Positions 43,974-50,815 of a stretch of 64,000 bases of DNA are shown one piece after another. Under the pieces are notes generated by a model. It was not told the DNA's origin. It searched no databases and saw nothing but the letters and a program-made list of their open reading frames with translations. The position numbers and the translations under genes were made by a program. The DNA is taken from positions 5,724,710-5,788,709 of the forward strand of contig NZ_CP041402.1 of NCBI RefSeq assembly GCF_007018905.1. The letters are read 5' to 3'. This stretch comes from Tardiphaga sp. vice304 (lineage in GTDB: Bacteria; Pseudomonadota; Alphaproteobacteria; Rhizobiales; Xanthobacteraceae). Numbering within the stretch: the stretch's first letter is position 1; each line of letters begins with the position of its first letter.

Positions 43974-45449
43974 ATGGGTAAAAAACCGGAACTGCTGACG
44001 ACGAATACTTTGAGCGATCGCAAAGAACGACTCGCACAAGGTAAGGCGTTGCGCCGCAAGACGCCCCGCGAGGCCCATGCCGAGCTCAAGGGACCACTGA
44101 CCCGCAGCGCCGTGGCGATCCTCGCTGAAAGCGATAGGGACCGGGTGCCTGAACTTGTCCCGGAGCGTTTTGCGCGAATGATGGTCAACCCCTTCGCATT
44201 CCTGCGTGGCGCAGCAGCGGTTATGGCCAGCGACCTGGCCAGCCAGCCGATCGCCGGCATCGTGGTGCATGCCGGCGGCGACAGCCACTTGATGAACTTT
44301 GGCGCATTCGTCACCCCCGAAGACAACATCCTATTCGACGTAAACGATTTCGATGAAACCCTTCCAGGGGTCGACTTCACAGTGGACTTGAAGCGTCTGG
44401 CGGCCAGCGCGGCGGTGGCTGCACTGCAGAGCGGCGCATCGCGCAAGCAAGCCCGCGCGCTAGCGGCCGCGACCGTCAAGGCCTATCGATGGCACATGGC
44501 TGGGCTGGCAAGAATGTCGCCGCTTGATATCTGGCATAGTCGAATCGACCTCGAGCGAGAGATCGGCGTGATAGGCCATGGCGGCCTGCGTCGAAAGCTC
44601 GCCGCTATCATTGAGAAGGCCCGTGGCGCAGGTCTATCGCGCGACGACAACTTTCCGCACCTAGTCTCCGGCACCGAAACTAAAATCGTCGACAAGCCGC
44701 CTACCATCTTCCATCTGGATCCGAAGGCCGGCTCCCGCCACGGCATCGATGTCGCTCATGTGTTCGCTGCCTACCGCAAAAGCCTCGCCCCGGATCGGCA
44801 GCGACTGCTGGATCGCTTCGTCATGAAGGACCTCGCCTTCAAGGCAGTCGGCGTTGGTTCGGTCGGGACTTTCTGCTGCGTGGGTCTATTCATGACCGGC
44901 GACGGTGAGCCATTATTCTTGCAGGTCAAGCAGGCACAGAATTCGGTGCTCGAACGTCTCGACAGCAAGCTCGGCTACAAGGGCAACCAGGGTCGTCGCG
45001 TCGTTGAAGGCCAGCAGATGATGCAGGCAGCCAGCGATATTTTCCTCGGCTATACCACGGACCCAGCCTCCGGCCGCGATTTCTATATCCGCACCCTCAA
45101 GAATCGTAGGCTCGGCGGGGTCAGCGAGATCAGCGAAGGGGAAGCGCTGTCCGATTATGCCAAACTTTGTGGCCGCACCCTGGCTCGCGCGCATGCGCGC
45201 TCCGGCGATCCGGCCGTCATCACTGGTTATATGGGCAAGACCGCGGTGATCGACGATGCGATCGCGTCCTTTGCTATGGCATACGCTAATCAGACCATTC
45301 TCGATCACGCCGCTTTGGTCAAAGCTAAAGGCGAACAAACGACAGCGAAGCAGCCCGCTGGTAAGACGATCGGCAAGCCAGCAGGCAAACCTCTAACGCG
45401 AAAAACTAAGACGAAGACGGTGCAAGTTCGCAAAGCTAAAGCCGCTTGA
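43974..45449 (+). CDS. DUF2252 family protein
   Basis: The 491-residue protein has the DUF2252 core, related in appearance to aminoglycoside/choline-kinase folds: RFARMMVNPFAFLRGAAAVM, VHAGGDSHLMNFGAFVTPED, ILFDVNDFDETLPGVDFTVDLKRLA, and GVGSVGTFCCVGLFM. GDSHxxNFG and FDxNDFDE correspond to the catalytic loop and metal-binding aspartates of such kinases. The function is unknown. The C-terminal 50 residues are Lys/Thr-rich and low complexity. It is the first gene in the tRNA-Arg-bounded islet, with an AGAGAACGG ribosome site. Confidence 0.88.
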   Translation: MGKKPELLTTNTLSDRKERLAQGKALRRKTPREAHAELKGPLTRSAVAILAESDRDRVPELVPERFARMMVNPFAFLRGAAAVMASDLASQPIAGIVVHAGGDSHLMNFGAFVTPEDNILFDVNDFDETLPGVDFTVDLKRLAASAAVAALQSGASRKQARALAAATVKAYRWHMAGLARMSPLDIWHSRIDLEREIGVIGHGGLRRKLAAIIEKARGAGLSRDDNFPHLVSGTETKIVDKPPTIFHLDPKAGSRHGIDVAHVFAAYRKSLAPDRQRLLDRFVMKDLAFKAVGVGSVGTFCCVGLFMTGDGEPLFLQVKQAQNSVLERLDSKLGYKGNQGRRVVEGQQMMQAASDIFLGYTTDPASGRDFYIRTLKNRRLGGVSEISEGEALSDYAKLCGRTLARAHARSGDPAVITGYMGKTAVIDDAIASFAMAYANQTILDHAALVKAKGEQTTAKQPAGKTIGKPAGKPLTRKTKTKTVQVRKAKAA

Positions 45450-45537
45450 GCGTAACCTCCTGACACAACGGATCGGCGGCTTGCGATTTTAATGCGTGTC
45501 GACCTGAGTAAAATACTGAACAGAGACAGGATAAACG

Positions 45538-45720
45538 ATAGGCATTTTCGACGGACTGACAGGTGGCATCCTTGGCGACCTCGAAGCAAGGCTACTTCCC
45601 GAGTTGCTGTCGAAAGCACTAGCCACCACCAGCCTGGGATCGCTGCAGCAACCTTTCGCTTTCTTTGAAGACGATGGACGACTTCGCGAAGGCACAGCCT
45701 CTTCTACGGCGTGCCTATGA
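45538..45720 (+). pseudogene. YidB/DUF937-like remnant lacking a start codon
   Basis: After AGGATAAACG the frame opens with ATA where an ATG would be expected, then GIFDGLTGGILGDLEARLLP and ELLSKALATTSLGSLQ, 61 codons in all. GIFDGLxGG followed by LPxLLSxALxxTxLGSLQ resembles the N-terminus of YidB (DUF937) proteins. The rest of the domain is replaced by QPFAFFEDDGRLREG and a stop. I infer a decayed gene that lost its start and its C-terminal half. Confidence 0.4.
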
Positions 45721-45752
45721 GGGATCGTAGGTCAAATAAAGGCATTTGACGG

Positions 45753-46391
45753 TCATTTTGACAGGACGGGCAGCGGAGCGACGCTGTCATTTGGTGCGCT
45801 CGCCTGCATGGTAATTAGTGTCATCGAGACCAGATCGTAATAACCGATAATGCCTATCACATCCATTACGCCGCGTTCGCCAAACTGCTTGAGCGCCGCG
45901 CCGAATGTGGCATCCGACACCTTTTTATCGCGGTAGAGTTCGGTGGCGAGATCGTAGACGGCGGCCTCGTCGGCTCGCATCCCGCTCGGCCGGTTGCCTG
46001 CGGCAACATCAGCGGCGACCTTCGGATCCAGACCGGCCTTAATCGCGAGCGGGTAGTGCGCAAACCACTCATACTGCGCCGTCCACTGCCGCGCAGTGAT
46101 GGTGATGGCAAACTCGCTCAGCCGCGGCGGCAAAGATGTGTTCCAACGCAGATATTCCGATAGCGCAGATAGCCGTGTCGCGAGTTCCGGATTTCGGATG
46201 TAGGCGCGATAGGGCGGATTGGTGAATTTCGCATTGCGCGGCGGCGCCGCGATCATCTCGGCCCAGGCTTTCTGCGCCGGGTTTAATTCATCGGCCTTCA
46301 GCGGGCCGAAACGCGCGGTCTCGTCCGCCTGCGCCACCGATGACACAGCTATCGCGCCGATCAGCGCGCTCAGGATCCGGCGGCGCTTCAT
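45753..46391 (-). CDS. Secreted AhpD/carboxymuconolactone-decarboxylase-like protein
   Basis: The 212-residue protein has a signal peptide (MKRRRILSALIGAIAVSSVA) and one CMD/AhpD-type helical domain: ITITARQWTAQYEWFAHYPLAIKAGLDPK and MDVIGIIGYYDLVSMTL. The peroxidase Cys-x-x-Cys pair of AhpD is absent, so it is not a typical peroxiredoxin partner; relatives in this branch are uncharacterised. Export of a CMD protein is somewhat unusual. I chose the ATG at 46391 because the longer frame places a charged run before the signal peptide. Confidence 0.8.
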   Translation of the reverse strand: MKRRRILSALIGAIAVSSVAQADETARFGPLKADELNPAQKAWAEMIAAPPRNAKFTNPPYRAYIRNPELATRLSALSEYLRWNTSLPPRLSEFAITITARQWTAQYEWFAHYPLAIKAGLDPKVAADVAAGNRPSGMRADEAAVYDLATELYRDKKVSDATFGAALKQFGERGVMDVIGIIGYYDLVSMTLITMQASAPNDSVAPLPVLSK

Positions 46392-46709
46392 TTCACTCTC
46401 CCGTTTCTGATTTTTGTTTGGAGACGCAACCTCGGTCATCGCATAGCCGCCGTCAATTTATTACAGTGCTGCTGCGCAGCATCAACGGAAGCAACCAGGA
46501 GGAGCAAACACGCGCCCTCACCCCTAAAGATGACCGACATGACAACGGCACGTCTGGCATACACTGTCGGGCGCACCCGATAGCCGCCGAACCTGCGACC
46601 GTCGCCTGAAAGAGGGCACCGCGCTCTCCAAGGGAGCCCCAAACGCCAGCGCCAAACGCGATTTCTAAGCTGCCCAGAGCAACCGATTAGTTTTTCTCAA
46701 ACTTCATAA
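46392..46709. other. Intergenic region containing one copy of an islet repeat
   Basis: No gene is visible. At 46595-46640 the sequence GCGACCGTCGCCTGAAAGAG...CTCTCCAAGGGAGCC is a diverged copy of 49131-49174. A nearby CGCGCCCTCACCCCTAAAGATG (about 46513) is echoed at about 49051. These repeats suggest that the islet formed by duplication of tRNA-Arg flanking DNA. Confidence 0.45.
46595..46640. repeat. Islet repeat, copy 1
   Basis: Forty-odd bases ending GCGCTCTCCAAGGGAGCC match 49131-49174 closely, with a handful of substitutions. In the second copy the element directly adjoins an inverted tRNA-Arg 3' half. Confidence 0.6.
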
Positions 46710-48461
46710 ATGGCGACAGTCTTTGTCCGAATCGATGATATAGCGTTTTTGGAACTCCTTAGATTTTCATCGAGACTCTTATACAATATGGTCCTGACTC
46801 TGATATTGTTGATAGCAACCGGTTTCATGACGCTGTCAGAACGAAGCGTAGAACACCTCCTGTTTGCAATCGCAGCGCTCTTTATTAACAGCGTCCTGTT
46901 TCTATTGATCGTTGCTGATGTTGAACGAGCGGTTCTGCTGTCTTGCATAATGGCAGCAACAATCACCGGGGCATCAATCGTAAAATATAATCACAGCGCA
47001 CTCAAACTGGTCGTGACCGATTTACCCTTGGTATTTGCAGGCACTGTTCCATTCTTTGTGACGCAGTATCCGCGGGTAGTTCTAGCCGTTGTGGCTGGAG
47101 CTCTCATACTGACTTTCGCTTCGGCGGCGGTCTTGCTCTGGGCCGCCGGATCTCCCATCTCACTCGAATTTCGAATGCTCTCATTGAGCCTCACACTTAT
47201 TGGATTGGCAGCGGCTTTCAGGGTCGGCGGCAACGCCGCTTCTTCACAGCAGTCCATGACTCAGCGGCGCTTCTTTTACTCAACCTTTATGGCCTCCCTA
47301 ATCGACCCCCGTTCCTGGCGGCAGTTCGGCAAATTGGCTCTCAGCGATATCGCGAATGAACCGTTGACGCTCATGGAGCCGGTGCCAGCCCGATCTACTG
47401 ACTTTCCCGACATTATTATCCTCCAGCACGAATCGATATTCGACCCTCGCATTTTTGGTCTACCGGTGGAGCCTATCGTCGCATCGCTCCTTTCTCCGGA
47501 AAATGGTTGCCATGGACGCCTTAACGTCGATATTTTTGGTGGAGGTTCATGGCAATCTGAGTTCAGCCTGTTGACCGGACTTTCAAGTGCGAGCTTTGGT
47601 TCAAGCGCCTACTATCTTTTCAAGAGAGGCGTTGGCCGATTTCGTAGCAGCCTCCCTCATTCGCTAGCAGCGCTCGGTTACAAGACGAGTCTTGCGTCAA
47701 GCTGTCGTCGCCGTTTTCTCAACTACGATGAATTTTACAGTTCGATCGGGGTCAACGAACGGATTTTCACGGATGACCTTCCTCCGCCTTTCGATGTCAG
47801 TCATTTCGAGTCGACAAATTCAGATGCATTGTTTTTGGATGCAGTAATAGATATGCATTCCAAAAAAATTGCTCACGATCCAACACCTCGTTTTCTCTAT
47901 GCGCTGACCAACTTCAATCACGGTCCACATAATCGGAGGCTTGTGCCACTGGGGAAATTCGAGAAGGAGCGCGCCTTTGCTGCCGCGAGTCTCCCCGATG
48001 CTCGATACGCTGAGTATTACGCAAGACTTGTGGAGACCGCCTCGACCTGGCAAAGGCTGAGATCCGAGCTGAAAGCGAATTTTCCCGGGCGTCCAATGCT
48101 AATTGTGCACTATGGAGATCACCAACCCGTAATGGCGGGACAGATCGATCGGCAACTCCAACTACCCAGCGATGCACGGCGCGCGTTCCGCACATTTTAT
48201 GCCATTGAGGCCTTAAATTTTATCCCGGATAACTTTGTTGCCGGTCCAGCAGCGGACCTGGATATCGCTTTTCTCGGAACCATCGCCTTGCAAAAGGCAG
48301 GCCTTCCGCTGGATCAAGTATATGCCACCCGCGCAAGCTTGCTAGATGATTGCGGGGAAAGCTACTTTGCGTCCTCCTCCGAACTGAAGCGTAAATTTCA
48401 CCGCACTCTTGTGGACCTAGGCTTGATAAACTTAGGACCGCATTGTCAAAACGGGCGTTAG
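46710..48461 (+). CDS. Membrane sulfatase-family protein, LTA-synthase/OpgB-like
   Basis: The 583-residue protein has about five N-terminal membrane helices (to about 165) and a large external sulfatase/phosphatase domain. Domain markers are DIIILQHESIFDPRIFG, where the nucleophile Ser/Thr is usually found, GGGSWQSEFSLLTGLSSASFG, LTNFNHGPHNRR and LIVHYGDHQPV. This is the alkaline-phosphatase-like fold of lipoteichoic-acid synthases and OpgB phosphoglycerol transferases. A role in transferring phosphoglycerol or phosphoethanolamine to an envelope glycan is plausible. Base composition is visibly AT-richer than its surroundings, suggesting transfer. Confidence 0.8.
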   Translation: MATVFVRIDDIAFLELLRFSSRLLYNMVLTLILLIATGFMTLSERSVEHLLFAIAALFINSVLFLLIVADVERAVLLSCIMAATITGASIVKYNHSALKLVVTDLPLVFAGTVPFFVTQYPRVVLAVVAGALILTFASAAVLLWAAGSPISLEFRMLSLSLTLIGLAAAFRVGGNAASSQQSMTQRRFFYSTFMASLIDPRSWRQFGKLALSDIANEPLTLMEPVPARSTDFPDIIILQHESIFDPRIFGLPVEPIVASLLSPENGCHGRLNVDIFGGGSWQSEFSLLTGLSSASFGSSAYYLFKRGVGRFRSSLPHSLAALGYKTSLASSCRRRFLNYDEFYSSIGVNERIFTDDLPPPFDVSHFESTNSDALFLDAVIDMHSKKIAHDPTPRFLYALTNFNHGPHNRRLVPLGKFEKERAFAAASLPDARYAEYYARLVETASTWQRLRSELKANFPGRPMLIVHYGDHQPVMAGQIDRQLQLPSDARRAFRTFYAIEALNFIPDNFVAGPAADLDIAFLGTIALQKAGLPLDQVYATRASLLDDCGESYFASSSELKRKFHRTLVDLGLINLGPHCQNGR

Positions 48462-48611
48462 CTTCTGAGACGCATTGGTCTTATCGCCCTCACGTGCCAT
48501 TGCCCCAGGAATGCCTGCCACAGCCGCCGCGCGCAGCCATCACGCGCTGTGCTTTCGCACTCGATGAAAGGCGAACCTATGACCGATCTTAAACAGCTGA
48601 GATCCTAAGTC

Positions 48612-48803
48612 CTAAAATCGCTCCCTGGTTCGGCAACAGGATCGGCCACGAAGTAAAACGTTACGAACATGCTGGTATCGGATATCGAGCAGGTCAGCGA
48701 TCTCCACGCGAGAGTATCCTGACTGAGCAAGTGTGCGAATCTTATCGGACTTGGTCTGCAGTCCGGTGGTTAACTCGGCGAAAGACTGTAGACTGGTGCC
48801 CAA
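48612..48803 (-). CDS. Small helix-turn-helix protein or remnant (63 aa)
   Basis: The segment LQTKSDKIRTLAQSGYSRVEIADLLDIRYQHVRNVLL is a recognisable helix-turn-helix that occurs in many small alphaproteobacterial proteins (KSDKIRxLxxAGYxRxEIAxxLGIRYQHVRNVL is the usual pattern). Its partners and function are unknown to me. I start it at a TTG at 48803 since no ATG is close; the frame is open to 48869. The Cys/Arg-rich tail after VLLRG looks unlike a folded end, so the gene may be truncated. Confidence 0.5.
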   Translation of the reverse strand: MGTSLQSFAELTTGLQTKSDKIRTLAQSGYSRVEIADLLDIRYQHVRNVLLRGRSCCRTRERF

Positions 48804-49110
48804 GGTTTGCCTCCGCAATGGCAAGAAGGCGCAGCGGCTGCGCCTTACGAACCGCGAGGCGCAGAACAAGCCATAGATGCGACCTCATTCCAAAGGCTTT
48901 CGAACCTGAAACGGCCGCTATAACGCAAAAGTCCATTCTGGCATCTGGATCGCGTTCAATGCGAACCGGCTGGCTTGGGCCGAGTTTCTGAGCTTGTCCC
49001 CCCGTTTGAGCGCCCGGTGCTAGCCCATCGGAACAACTATGAGGGGCAACATGCGCCCTCACCCCTCCGAATGTCCGCCACAGCCGCGGCGCAGCCGGCA
49101 CCCGCTTCTC

Positions 49111-49142
49111 ACCCGACACGATTCGAACGTGTGACCGTTGCC
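49111..49142 (-). pseudogene. Inverted tRNA-Arg(CCG) 3' half
   Basis: On the minus strand AGGCAACGGTCACACG, then TTCGAATCGTGTCGGGTG, repeats the variable region, T-arm and acceptor strand of the intact tRNA-Arg (49251-49327), with one change, but it lacks the 5' half. It lies about 110 bp before the intact gene and points the other way. Confidence 0.65.
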
Positions 49143-49174
49143 TGAGAGAGCGCACCGCGCTCTCCAAGGGAGCC
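49131..49174. repeat. Islet repeat, copy 2
   Basis: Counterpart of 46595-46640, sharing GCACCGCGCTCTCCAAGGGAGCC and the preceding GCCTGAxAGAG stretch. It adjoins the inverted tRNA half. Confidence 0.6.
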
Positions 49175-49197
49175 AATTTCACCCATTTCCACCCGTG

Positions 49198-49285
49198 CAG
49201 CCCGGTCCGACCGTTGCGGCGGTCCCGGCAATCGGCTATGGAAAACGCATGCACCCGTAGCTCAGCTGGATAGAGCGTTGCCCTC
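49198..49285 (+). repeat. Right copy of island-bounding direct repeat
   Basis: It matches 43404-43491 with about three substitutions. This copy runs on into the complete tRNA-Arg, so it is the ancestral site and the left copy is the derived one. Confidence 0.85.
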
Positions 49286-49327
49286 CGAAGGCAAAGGTCA
49301 CACGTTCGAATCGTGTCGGGTGCGCCA
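49251..49327 (+). tRNA. tRNA-Arg (CCG anticodon)
   Basis: The 77-nt gene runs from GCACCCGTAGCTCAGCTGG to GTGTCGGGTGCGCCA with CCA encoded. The acceptor stem GCACCCG pairs with CGGGTGC. The anticodon loop is CTCCGAA with anticodon CCG, and the T-arm is CACACGTTCGAATCGTGTC. It is intact, whereas broken copies of the same gene lie at 43457-43491, 49111-49142 and 53348-53382. Confidence 0.95.
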
Positions 49328-49432
49328 GTGATTGCAGCCATCACTATCGCTCTGCGAGAGCCCGCTCCGCACGTTCACGGCAGCCGCACCACCTTCAGCC
49401 ACATTCACCTTTCGTCCAAGTCCATTCGCCGC

Positions 49433-50251
49433 TCAGTGCGGCACCTTGGCGATGAAGATCTGGTAAAAGCTGGTGCCGATCTCGATTGCGATGAGAATCA
49501 CGACGATCAGTTCGAGACGCAGCGAGCGCCTGGTGTCGATGATGTCGGCCAGCGTTTCGGCGGTCTCGGCGATCACGGCGACCTTTCGATCGAGCGTCTC
49601 GACGCGCTCTTTCAATTCGTACTCGTCTTCCAGCCGGGCATAGAGTCGCTCAAGGTCGGGGCGGTCCCACAGCGCATCGGGCTTTTCCGTCACCGCGACG
49701 CGGCCCGAGACCCGGTGCTGGACCAGCAGCGCATTGCCGATCAGTTTCAAGATCTCGGTGCGGTTGCGGCGGGTTCGGCCGCGCGTCGCCAGCTCGACCG
49801 CAAACGGCTCGATCACGCCGAACACGCGGGTAACGTCGCGTTCATCGCTGGCCAGCGCCACGCTCTTGGCCAGCACGTCGGCGACGATCAGCATGCGGGG
49901 CAGCAACATGTCGCCGAGCGTCACTGGGCCGCCGGCGGGGACCTGGTCCTCGGCGCCGGCGGCGATCTCGACGAAGGTGCGCTCTTCCTCGGCCACGCCG
50001 GGCCGGCCGATGACCCGGGAGGAAATCTTCAGCAGGAAGGCGGCTTCCTCCTCCGGCGTCAGGCCTATCAGAACGGCGACGCCGTAGCGAAACACCACCG
50101 CAGTGCCGGTCTCGCCGGTGCGAACCGCCAGCGGTACGGCCGAGACGATGTCGCCTTCGAAATTCGCAGTGTTGATGCGGTCGCCGAGATGCAGCGCATG
50201 GACCTGAACGCGCCGCCGGGCTTCGGAAGAATTTGTCTGCACAGGATACAC
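49433..50251 (-). CDS. RMD1/DUF155 family membrane-anchored protein
   Basis: The 272-residue protein has an RMD1-type domain: VQVHALHLGDRINTANFEGD, VVFRYGVAVLIGLTPEEEAAFL, MLIVADVLAKSVALASDE, and a helical second half with LYARLEDEYELKERVETLDRK. One membrane helix lies close to the C-terminus (LELIVVILIAIEIGTSFYQI). This is the standard layout of the bacterial family related to yeast Rmd1. The function is unknown. It follows the GNAT gene by 2 bp on the same strand. Confidence 0.88.
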   Translation of the reverse strand: MYPVQTNSSEARRRVQVHALHLGDRINTANFEGDIVSAVPLAVRTGETGTAVVFRYGVAVLIGLTPEEEAAFLLKISSRVIGRPGVAEEERTFVEIAAGAEDQVPAGGPVTLGDMLLPRMLIVADVLAKSVALASDERDVTRVFGVIEPFAVELATRGRTRRNRTEILKLIGNALLVQHRVSGRVAVTEKPDALWDRPDLERLYARLEDEYELKERVETLDRKVAVIAETAETLADIIDTRRSLRLELIVVILIAIEIGTSFYQIFIAKVPH

Positions 50252-50253
50252 CC

Positions 50254-50805
50254 TCAGGGCGCCGTCGTGGCGCCGGTGGCCAATGAGCGCTGCACCATGA
50301 TGGTGTCGGCCCAGCGGCCGTGCCGCCAGGCGACGCCCGGCAGCAACCCTACCTTGGCGAAGCCGAACTTGTCATGCAGCCCGAGCGACGCCGCATTGTC
50401 GGAATCGATATAGCCGATCATCTGGCGAAACCCCGCGGCAGCACAGACGTCGATCAATTCGCGCATCAACACCTGGCCGATGCCGTGGCCGACATGGTCG
50501 TGATGGATATAGATCGAATGCTTGACGGTGTAGCGATAGGCCGGTCGCTTGCGGAACAGCACCACATATGCGTAGCCGATCACCTCGCCGTTGCGCGTCG
50601 CCACCAGATGCGGGAAGCGCTTGCTGCGCAGGTTCTTGCGGCGGTCACGCAGATCGTCCGCCTGCGGCATCTCGGCGTCGCTGACGCCCTCGTCGATGCC
50701 GAGCCGGATATGGCGGCGATAGATCGCCAGCATCGGCTCGACATCGCTGTCGCGTGACGGCCGCACGACGATGGCCGGGCCGGAATCGGGGGTACGAAGA
50801 TCCAT
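50254..50805 (-). CDS. GNAT acetyltransferase (phosphinothricin-type)
   Basis: The 183-residue GNAT enzyme has an N-terminal VVRPSRDSDVEPMLAIYRRHI. The acetyl-CoA site is HDHVGHGIGQVLMRELID, followed by GYIDSDNAASLGLHDKFGFAKVG, the YncA/Pat-like ending. The substrate is unknown; acylation of a toxic amine or amino acid is typical. The ATG at 50805 overlaps the end of the decarboxylase gene (stop at 50816-50818) only if a longer start is used. Decarboxylase, GNAT and RMD1 genes form one run on the minus strand. Confidence 0.87.
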   Translation of the reverse strand: MDLRTPDSGPAIVVRPSRDSDVEPMLAIYRRHIRLGIDEGVSDAEMPQADDLRDRRKNLRSKRFPHLVATRNGEVIGYAYVVLFRKRPAYRYTVKHSIYIHHDHVGHGIGQVLMRELIDVCAAAGFRQMIGYIDSDNAASLGLHDKFGFAKVGLLPGVAWRHGRWADTIMVQRSLATGATTAP

Positions 50806-50815
50806 GGGCGTTTCG

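Larger units (their letters stand above)
48462..49197. other. Islet right end: decayed DNA with HTH remnant and repeats
   Basis: Apart from the small HTH frame described separately, I see only remnants. CCCTCACGTGCCATTG and ATGCCTGCCACAGCCGCC near 48490 resemble CCCTCACCCCTCCGAATGTCCGCCACAGCCGC near 49051, and an inverted tRNA-Arg 3' half lies at 49111-49142. Longer minus-strand frames here are antisense to tRNA sequence. Confidence 0.45.

Noticed and set aside
43566..44288. Minus-strand 240-residue frame with IADKIQSQILSYFYSNP
   Set aside because: Half of it is antisense to DUF2252, no start or ribosome site is evident, and I cannot assign a family; at most the 3' part is a remnant.
48742..49344. 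Minus-strand frame starting [18 protein letters not shown]
   Set aside because: It is antisense to tRNA-Arg and its flank. The [20 protein letters not shown] phrase is a well-known false protein produced by translating a tRNA complement.
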